This document shows positions 58,085 to 64,000 of a DNA stretch of 64,000 bases, piece after piece. The translations under genes and the position numbers were made by a program. Where the stretch lies: assembly GCF_009762775.1 (NCBI RefSeq), contig NZ_CP046401.1, forward strand, positions 7,266,001 to 7,330,000, read 5' to 3'. The number at the start of each line of letters is the position of its first letter. Position 1 is the first letter of the stretch. The DNA comes from Maribellus comscasis. GTDB lineage: Bacteria; Bacteroidota; Bacteroidia; Bacteroidales; Prolixibacteraceae. The notes under the pieces are model-generated. The model was not told the origin of the DNA. It made no database searches and saw nothing but the letters and a program-made list of their open reading frames with translations.

Positions 58085-58435
58085 TTAATTACAAAATGAT
58101 GGAAATAGGAAATTATCTTTTGAGATATCCCTGAAAACCACTTTTGTGCCTGTGCGGTCAGTAAGCAATTCCTTTAATTCATTCAATTCCTGATTATTCA
58201 ATAAAATGTTAATGGTATTGTGGCCGGTAGGTATCAATATTTTTCGGGAAAAATAAGAGTCTTTATTTCTCTTTTCCCATTCAGCCCCATCAAGATCTAA
58301 TATACTTTCTGCAAAAGATGGGAATTGTTTTTCACTTAAATTAAATCCCAGGTTTTTAAATTCAACATGTATTGCACTACATTTATCACACTTAAAAATT
58401 TTGCCGTTTGCTGTTTTGCCAATTAAATGAATCAT
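58085..58435 (-). CDS. DUF6686-like protein of unknown function
   Basis: This 116-aa protein begins IGKTANGKIFKCDKCSAIHV, a short CxxC...H zinc-knuckle-like segment. It continues with a basic core (KRNKDSYFSRKILIPTGHNT) and a helical tail. It resembles a widespread Bacteroidetes family of unknown function (DUF6686 by eye). It lies between the second TonB receptor gene and the flavodoxin gene with short spacers, so it is probably part of that iron-responsive transcript. Confidence 0.6.
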   Translation of the reverse strand: MIHLIGKTANGKIFKCDKCSAIHVEFKNLGFNLSEKQFPSFAESILDLDGAEWEKRNKDSYFSRKILIPTGHNTINILLNNQELNELKELLTDRTGTKVVFRDISKDNFLFPSFCN

Positions 58436-58468
58436 AATTATTTCTGTTTTTTTGAGAAACTGACTGAT

Positions 58469-60877
58469 TTAGCGTTTTATATCAACAGATATACCAGCAT
58501 AAAACATTGTTCCAAATACGGGAGCGTACATAAAAGCAGCATCATCAAGATATTTTTCCGGCTGGATATAATTGAAAATGTTTTTTGCCCCGGCATACAA
58601 CTTAAAATCTTTGATTTTTTTTGAAACTTTTGCGTTAAAGAGCATGTACGGATCTGTATGTTTTATTTTACTCAATTCTTCCGTTTCGCTGTAATAGTCG
58701 ATATACATACTTCCCTGGTAATCCCCGTCAATTGTAAAAATCCAGTCTTTGGGGCTGTATTCCAGCTTAATATTCCCGGTAACGGAAGGGAAGCGGGAGA
58801 TGTATTTACTATCACCTTCATATTCTGTCCCCTTCCAGTCATCGCGGGCATGGTCATATTCTCCCTGGTTAAAGGTTAAGTCAACGCCCATTCCAAAATC
58901 AGTGACTACATCCGCCATTACTGATACTTCAATCCCCTGGACAAAAGCATCATCAATATTCTCCCACTGATAATCATATCCTAAAGAAGCAACATTTTCA
59001 CCGGCATCGGCAAAAGCTATTTTATCTTTCAGATCAGTTCTGAACAAATTAGCGCTAAGCCTCACTTTTTCTCCATAATAATCAGCAGACAGGTTGTAGC
59101 TAATCGATCTCTCCGGATCCAAATCTGAGGATTTCCATACCCTTGGAGAACCGCTACATAAATGTAAATCTTCAGAAAATCCGTAAGGGGCCCTGAAGCC
59201 TGTACCGACATTGGCACGCAGTGTTACCCGGTGAGAAGCTTCATATTTCAGGGCAAGCCTGGGACTGAAACTGTTTCTGTCGAATTTGCTTTCAGGGAAA
59301 GAACTTGTAAATACCTCTTTATCTGCTTCATAATCTTCTTCTGAGTGATGAATATCGAAACGTACACCGGGAACGGCAGTCAGTTTATCAGTTATGTTCC
59401 ATTCGTTCTGTAAGAAAAAACCAAATTCATGAGCCGATTTATTGCCGATCGATTTGTAAGAAGTTCCATAATAGTCACTTTCTTCATCTACAATAACATA
59501 CATTCCTGATTCTTCCAGCTTGTCATAAAAACCCTGTGCCCCGATTAAAAGATGGTGGTTGCCTAATCGTTTTCCGTAAGTCAACGTCCCTGTTACTGAA
59601 TTTTCATCGGCCAAGTAAGGTCGCATATCCCTGACATCGGGAGTATTGTCATCGTGAGTTGCCATATAGTCGCCAAGGTAAGTATCATTGGTGGCTGTAC
59701 GGTCGTGGCTGGTATAGGCTACCGAAAAATTCAGTTCGGAAACATCTTTAAACATTTTGTTATAAGACAATTCTGATTCATACCGGTCGGTGGTAATATT
59801 TTCAGTTCCATCGGTAAACGGGTTACGGTAATAATCATCGTCCATTATACCCCCTTCCCTTTTTTCGTAGATGTATCTTCCACGAAGGATTAGTTTATCA
59901 TTTTCGGAGAATAGACCATCAACATAAAGTCCAAAGCCTGCGTTACTCAAATTCGAAGCAACTCGGTCAGAAATCCCATCTTTATGTTTTACTTCATCTT
60001 TGCTTGTCCCTTCCCCTGTTTGGTCAATGGCATCTCCCGTCAGCTTTTGGGCATTAATTGTTAGTCCAATATTTCCTTTTTCATTTCGTAATGAAGAATA
60101 AACACTGTATTTATTGGTCCCAAAATTTCCAAACTGGACATCTGCACTTATTTCCGGCACAAAAGAAGGTTCCTTTGTAATGATATTAATAGCCCCTGCA
60201 ATAGCGCCGCTACCATACAGGGCAGAACCGGCCCCCTTGGTTATTTCCACGCGGTCAACATCATCGGTTCCCATTTGTTGCAACCCATATACACCGGCCA
60301 GCCCTGAATAGATGGGCTGCCCGTTAATCAAAACCTGTGTATTTTCTGAGCCGAGCCCCTGCATGCGTATCATTGAAAAATTACAGTACTGGCATTGTTG
60401 TTCCACCCGTATTCCGGGAGTCCCTTCCAGCGCTTCATAAAGGTTTGCGGCGTTTCTATTTTCAATAGACTTTGCCGTAATCACTTCCGTGCGAATTGGA
60501 ACATCTTTTATATAGTGTTTCGTCCGGGTTCCGGTAACAACAACCTGTTCAAGGTTCATCATATCTTCTTCCAATTCAAAAAACAGCTCCACTGCTTTCC
60601 CCCTTTCCATAAATACTTCTTTTTCCTGTATTTTATACCCAAGAGATTGAGCTGCAATGACGCATTTTCCAAGCGGAAGATTGGCCAGTTTATAATGACC
60701 GGTACCATCCGTTGTGGTCCCCATTCGTGTTCCCTTTACAATGATTGTTACGTACGGTATGTGTTCTTTGCTGGTGGATGATTTTACATCGCCAAAAAGC
60801 ATGGCATCGGTTTTTTCCTGTGCCTGGGATTGTAGCAATAATAATAATCCAATGATTAATATAAAAGTCCTTTTCAT
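58469..60877 (-). CDS. TonB-dependent outer-membrane receptor
   Basis: The start is set at MKRTFILIIGLLLLLQSQAQ (60877), which has an AAGGAG site upstream; 22 further codons to 60943 are unlikely. The 802-aa receptor has a carboxypeptidase-regulatory-like domain (about 25-100), a plug and a beta barrel. The plug begins VVVTGTRTKHYIKDVPIRTE and contains the unusual CQYCNFSMIRMQGLG. A FRAP motif (GTGFRAPYGFSEDLHLCSG) fits iron, haem or cobalamin-type receptors. It is followed by DUF6686-like, flavodoxin and AhpD-like genes. The ligand is not determined; iron, copper or haem complexes are candidates. Confidence 0.9.
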   Translation of the reverse strand: MKRTFILIIGLLLLLQSQAQEKTDAMLFGDVKSSTSKEHIPYVTIIVKGTRMGTTTDGTGHYKLANLPLGKCVIAAQSLGYKIQEKEVFMERGKAVELFFELEEDMMNLEQVVVTGTRTKHYIKDVPIRTEVITAKSIENRNAANLYEALEGTPGIRVEQQCQYCNFSMIRMQGLGSENTQVLINGQPIYSGLAGVYGLQQMGTDDVDRVEITKGAGSALYGSGAIAGAINIITKEPSFVPEISADVQFGNFGTNKYSVYSSLRNEKGNIGLTINAQKLTGDAIDQTGEGTSKDEVKHKDGISDRVASNLSNAGFGLYVDGLFSENDKLILRGRYIYEKREGGIMDDDYYRNPFTDGTENITTDRYESELSYNKMFKDVSELNFSVAYTSHDRTATNDTYLGDYMATHDDNTPDVRDMRPYLADENSVTGTLTYGKRLGNHHLLIGAQGFYDKLEESGMYVIVDEESDYYGTSYKSIGNKSAHEFGFFLQNEWNITDKLTAVPGVRFDIHHSEEDYEADKEVFTSSFPESKFDRNSFSPRLALKYEASHRVTLRANVGTGFRAPYGFSEDLHLCSGSPRVWKSSDLDPERSISYNLSADYYGEKVRLSANLFRTDLKDKIAFADAGENVASLGYDYQWENIDDAFVQGIEVSVMADVVTDFGMGVDLTFNQGEYDHARDDWKGTEYEGDSKYISRFPSVTGNIKLEYSPKDWIFTIDGDYQGSMYIDYYSETEELSKIKHTDPYMLFNAKVSKKIKDFKLYAGAKNIFNYIQPEKYLDDAAFMYAPVFGTMFYAGISVDIKR

Positions 60878-61006
60878 TTTTGGTCTCCTTGCTGTTATAA
60901 CTATTGAAGACACAAAAAAACAGAAACCTATAGAAAAGTACAATCCCCAATAAATGGGTTTTTTAGAAGGGGAAAAATCCCCCGAAGATGGGATAAACGA
61001 TAAACT

Positions 61007-61609
61007 TTATTCCTGGTAATCTTCTATATTGATGATATTATTGGAAATGGCATAAATGGTTAGTCCCGACTGACTTTTTATACCTGTTTTCTGGATGATG
61101 TTTTTACGGTGGCTGACAACCGTATGGATACTGATGTTTAACTGGACGGCTATTTCTTTGTTCGACATACCTTGTACAAGATGCTTAAGCACATCTGTCT
61201 CCCTGGGGGTAAGCTGCTCCCTGGATTCTGTTTTACACTGGCACTTTAAAGAAATCAAATTATGTATGGTTCGGGTAATTGCCTCGGGGGAATCGGTTAT
61301 TTGTATAACTGCGTCGAATAAATCAACGATTTCCCTTTCAAAAAACGAATAAATAAGAGCCACCCACGGGATTGAATTGCCTGTTCTTTTTTGAGAATTA
61401 AAAGTTTTGATATTACCTTTTATAAGCGCTGGATTTGCTATTACCAGGTCGATTCTGCCTGTCGGTATTTCGCAGGAAATTTCTTCTATATTGTCGAAAT
61501 GGTAAATGTTGTAATGGCTACACCCCTCCTGCAACAGAATATTTGATAACCCTTCGTATATAATCGCTGAAGGTTCGATAACAGCAATATTTATCCTGCA
61601 TTTATCCAA
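61007..61609 (-). CDS. LuxR-type regulator with degenerate receiver domain
   Basis: This 200-aa protein has an N-terminal response-regulator-like fold (about 5-120). The position of the phospho-accepting Asp is Asn59 (DLVIANP), and the acidic pocket is reduced to E12. The C-terminal LuxR helix-turn-helix (about 132-190) is normal: LTPRETDVLKHLVQGMSNKE, then IHTVVSHRKNIIQKTG. It is probably an orphan regulator that does not use phosphorylation. Its start overlaps the end of the hemerythrin gene by eight bases, so the two are co-translated and likely functionally linked. It lies upstream of the second TonB receptor. Confidence 0.88.
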   Translation of the reverse strand: MDKCRINIAVIEPSAIIYEGLSNILLQEGCSHYNIYHFDNIEEISCEIPTGRIDLVIANPALIKGNIKTFNSQKRTGNSIPWVALIYSFFEREIVDLFDAVIQITDSPEAITRTIHNLISLKCQCKTESREQLTPRETDVLKHLVQGMSNKEIAVQLNISIHTVVSHRKNIIQKTGIKSQSGLTIYAISNNIINIEDYQE

Positions 61610-62321
61610 TTTTTTTTTGCTTTTCTATTTTTTTGATCAATGGTATCAATATTGATTCTTCTATAACTGAATGTATCGTCAGGTCATATTCCAGTTCAAA
61701 AAGACTTGTCAAAAGTTTTCTTCTTAATGAACCATCCTGTTTTAAAGGAATATGTTTTAATAAAAGATTTTTTAATTCGCCAAGTTTCGTTTCAATATCG
61801 GTATGATGTTCCCTGTATTCTTCTGCTGAGAATCTGGTTTCTTTTGAATCAAAATACTTTTTATTATGTGACAGAGAACTGAAGTAGGGAAAAGCAATTT
61901 CATCTTCATAGTCGAGGTGTTCCTTTACTTCCTTTGAATATTCATCAAAAAATTTATCGACAAGCCTTATCTCAGGGATATTGTTCTTCGTATATAACTT
62001 ACGAATACACTCACGGATTTCAGGAATCTTTTCACCTAAATAGTAACGGTGGCTGTTTTTCAGAAAAAGGATGATCGACTCTGTATCCGGCTTGTCCATA
62101 TTTTCAGCACTGGCGACATTAAATCCGTTATACAAATTAGCTATGGCAATGAATATTTCCTGATTAATATGATTTTCATTGCATATTTGTTCTACCGTTT
62201 TGTTCCGTACCACAATATTTATATCAAAGTGTTCCATCATTAGTAGCAATGATGGATTTTCAAATACCAAATTCGATATTTTCATCTCGGGTTTGATGAA
62301 TGTTTTCCTGGTCTGGTACAT
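61602..62321 (-). CDS. Hemerythrin-domain protein (RIC/ScdA-like)
   Basis: This 239-aa protein has an N-terminal ScdA-like helical region (about 10-70) and a hemerythrin HHE domain (about 85-235). The iron-ligand pattern includes NSHRYYLGEKIPEI, KEVKEHLDYEDEIAFPYF, YREHHTDIETKL and LTIHSVIEESILIPLI. Relatives repair iron centres after nitric oxide or oxidative damage, or act as iron or oxygen sensors. Overlap with the LuxR-type gene suggests it provides the sensing function. An alternative start is MKISNLVFENP 12 codons later. Confidence 0.87.
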   Translation of the reverse strand: MYQTRKTFIKPEMKISNLVFENPSLLLMMEHFDINIVVRNKTVEQICNENHINQEIFIAIANLYNGFNVASAENMDKPDTESIILFLKNSHRYYLGEKIPEIRECIRKLYTKNNIPEIRLVDKFFDEYSKEVKEHLDYEDEIAFPYFSSLSHNKKYFDSKETRFSAEEYREHHTDIETKLGELKNLLLKHIPLKQDGSLRRKLLTSLFELEYDLTIHSVIEESILIPLIKKIEKQKKIG

Positions 62322-62475
62322 CGTCTTAATTCTAAAATTATCTCTAAAAGTATTATTTTTCTTTTGAAACCTACGTCATAAAATTGTGTTCATTAAATCA
62401 TAAACTGAATTCTTGTATCACTTACTCTAATTTAACTTATTAATAACGAGTTCAGATTCTGGTAGTTTTAGTTTT

Positions 62476-62495
62476 TTGATGTATGTTTACATCAA
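62476..62495. promoter_or_regulatory. ArsR operator-like inverted repeat
   Basis: TTGATGTATGTTTACATCAA is a perfect 8-4-8 inverted repeat that ends 19 bases before the arsR start codon. It lies in the 193-base gap shared with the divergent hemerythrin gene. It fits a dimeric winged-helix repressor site, most simply for the ArsR protein itself. Confidence 0.72.
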
Positions 62496-62514
62496 GAACT
62501 AAAATATTAGGAAA

Positions 62515-62853
62515 ATGGTAGCTGCAAAAACTGACCAATTCGATGAAAAACTTCAAAAAAGGGCCAATCTGTTTAAAGCGCTTTCACATCCGGCACGGTT
62601 ACAAATTCTTCAATTTCTTGCCCAAACAAGAAAATGTCTCACCGGGGATATTTCGGAAAATTTTCCTCTTACAAGGGCAACGGTAAACCAACATATGAAA
62701 GAGTTAAAAAACGCCGAACTTGTTTATGGCCACATGGAAGGCGCTAAAATAGTCTATTGTCTTGACCTTGAAAAAATAAATGAACTGGAAGAAATTCTGG
62801 GCAACTTTCTCGAAGAAATGCACCTGCCTGCTGATTTCTGTTGCAGTTTATAA
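62515..62853 (+). CDS. ArsR-family winged-helix repressor
   Basis: This 112-aa regulator has the ArsR core (about 15-95): FKALSHPARLQILQFLAQTR and PLTRATVNQHMKELKNAELV. Cysteines are at 41 (near the classical metal-binding alpha-3 region) and 109-110 (CC at the C-terminus), so a thiol metal or redox ligand is plausible. It lies 36 bases upstream of the radical SAM gene on the same strand, with an operator-like palindrome just ahead of it. The signal is unknown. Confidence 0.9.
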   Translation: MVAAKTDQFDEKLQKRANLFKALSHPARLQILQFLAQTRKCLTGDISENFPLTRATVNQHMKELKNAELVYGHMEGAKIVYCLDLEKINELEEILGNFLEEMHLPADFCCSL

Positions 62854-62889
62854 TTCAAAATAATAACCAAATCAACTAATCAAAATATC

Positions 62890-63819
62890 ATGAATAGAGA
62901 TGCAGCATTATACTGGCTAAATGTGGATAACAAATCCAGTGAATTCTATCAGATGATTGACTTATCGAACCAACAAAGCAGGAAACAATTTGGAAACCGG
63001 GGATATGTTTTTGCACAAATCGGCATGAATGCAGAACCGTGTTCCAAAGATTGTAAATTCTGTTCCCTGGGAATGAGCCATTATTCTGTTGGGGATAAAT
63101 GGCAAAGAGGGATTGAGGATTTAACACCTGAAATCCAACAACTTTTAAGCGAAGGAATGGACGATTTTTTCCTGATGGCAACAGCCGACTATTCCATTAA
63201 AAAGTTTATTAAAATTGCTACTGAGGTTCGAAAGTTACTCCCGGATGAGGTGCGCTTTGTTGCCAATGTGGGTGATTTTGACTTTGAAACGGCAAAAGAA
63301 TTAAAATCCGTAGGAGTAACAGGAGCTTATCATATAAAACGATTACGTGAAGGTATAGATACGTTGATTGAACCACAACTCAGGGAAAAAACAATTGAGA
63401 ACATTGTTAAAGCAGGACTTGAACTTTATTACTGCATCGAACCAATTGGACCAGAACACAGTTACGAAGAAATTCTGGACTCAATTTATTTTGCCAGTCA
63501 GTTCCCCATAGATGCAATGGCTGTCATGAGAAGAATTCCGGTGCCGGGAACCCCACTGTTTAACAAAGGGCAAATCAACGCTATGGAATTGACAAAAATA
63601 GTTGCTGTGACAAATCTGGTCATCAAACCTTCCCGTTCCATGAATGTTCACGAACCTACCCAGATGAGCCTTCTGGCAGGTGTCAACCAATTGTACGCCG
63701 AAGTAGGCGCCAATCCAAGGGATACCAACCCCGATACAAAAGATGGGCGGGGATTTACCCCAACAATGGCCTGGCAAATGCTGACAGAAGCAGGTTATTT
63801 AAGGGAAAATAGTAACTAA
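62890..63819 (+). CDS. Radical SAM enzyme, BioB/HydE-like
   Basis: This 309-aa protein has the [4Fe-4S] motif C51-x3-C55-x2-C58 (CSKDCKFCSLG) and a TIM-barrel layout. Conserved segments are DDFFLMATADYSIKKF, VGDFDFETAKELKS, GAYHIKRLREGID and YYCIEPIGPEHSYEE. The overall shape resembles biotin synthase and HydE/PylB relatives. There are no biotin genes nearby, and the ArsR-type regulator upstream suggests conditional expression. I cannot name the substrate. A role in synthesis or breakdown of a metal-binding cofactor is speculation. Confidence 0.85.
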   Translation: MNRDAALYWLNVDNKSSEFYQMIDLSNQQSRKQFGNRGYVFAQIGMNAEPCSKDCKFCSLGMSHYSVGDKWQRGIEDLTPEIQQLLSEGMDDFFLMATADYSIKKFIKIATEVRKLLPDEVRFVANVGDFDFETAKELKSVGVTGAYHIKRLREGIDTLIEPQLREKTIENIVKAGLELYYCIEPIGPEHSYEEILDSIYFASQFPIDAMAVMRRIPVPGTPLFNKGQINAMELTKIVAVTNLVIKPSRSMNVHEPTQMSLLAGVNQLYAEVGANPRDTNPDTKDGRGFTPTMAWQMLTEAGYLRENSN

Positions 63820-64000
63820 ATGTGGCACATTAGCTTCTTGAATTTACGAGCTAAGTGGAAGTTCTGTTGACTGGGATGTTTTTGTCCTAAAATTCCTAAG
63901 TGATTTAAGTAAACAATTTTACGACTAAAATGCGACGGGAAGCCATGTTAAATTTATTTTAGAGTCTGGAAATCATCCAATTACAAGAAATCTAACAGAA
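63820..64000. other. Right-edge stretch with no recognisable gene
   Basis: The last 181 bases after the radical SAM stop show no open frame or RNA signature that I can support. The window ends here. Confidence 0.5.

Noticed and set aside
62890..63819. Biotin synthase (bioB)
   Set aside because: The cysteine motif and barrel are similar, but the second-cluster and substrate motifs are not recognisable, and no biotin genes or biotin-type regulator are nearby.

Overview
The window looks like chromosomal DNA of an AT-rich member of the Bacteroidota, most likely a polysaccharide-degrading Bacteroidales/Marinilabiliales type. The basis is a SusC/SusD pair with an STN-bearing SusC, a Bacteroidetes-type ECF sigma factor with its FecR partner, DUF3823 and HmuY-family lipoproteins, a FeoA-FeoB fusion, and mostly weak ribosome binding sites. 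I saw no rRNA, tRNA or CRISPR array.

Region 1 (1-20811, all minus strand) is a polysaccharide utilisation locus. Read in the direction of transcription it runs: ECF sigma factor, FecR anti-sigma factor, SusC transporter/transducer, SusD glycan-binding lipoprotein, DUF3823 lipoprotein, six consecutive GH2 enzymes in two sequence groups of three, and the start of a GH51-like alpha-L-arabinofuranosidase cut by the window edge. The STN domain on SusC with adjacent FecR and sigma factor suggests substrate-sensing cell-surface signalling. The six exo-acting GH2 enzymes would trim side chains or ends of the imported glycan.

Region 2 (20812-29101) is a mobile-element landing zone. It holds a decayed IS982-family element, an IS1595-family element with a frameshifted transposase, a small broken membrane-protein gene, a two-gene plus-strand cassette (four-helix membrane protein plus Schlafen/AlbA_2-type ATP-binding protein) and an intact IS21-family element.

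Region 3 (29102-55832, minus strand) is a long, tightly spaced, co-directional block centred on haem and iron. It starts with an hmuRY-like receptor and haemophore-like lipoprotein, then the CobN-like HmuS, an integral membrane protein, an ExbB/TolQ-type channel and a DUF2149 protein. It continues with a TetR regulator flanked by two copies of the same operator-like palindrome, two ABC half-transporters, a membrane protein, an RND/MMPL exporter, FeoAB with its small Cys-rich partner, a CDF metal exporter, and two SAM methyltransferases. The block ends with a class I aldolase, a dPGM-like protein, a LolA-like protein, an isoprenylcysteine methyltransferase-like protein and an outer-membrane protein. 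The aldolase class and the PGM-family fold do not need a divalent metal, and a flavodoxin lies nearby. That fits a metal-sparing arm built into an iron/haem locus, although the PGM-like member is divergent.

Region 4 (55864-64000) opens with an IS4-family element, broken by an in-frame stop, sitting directly upstream of the haem receptor. It is followed by an AhpD-like protein, a flavodoxin, a DUF6686-like protein and a second TonB-dependent receptor. A LuxR-type regulator with a degenerate receiver overlaps a hemerythrin-domain protein. Divergent from these are an ArsR-type repressor with a clear operator palindrome and a BioB/HydE-like radical SAM enzyme. The themes are redox, iron and stress sensing.
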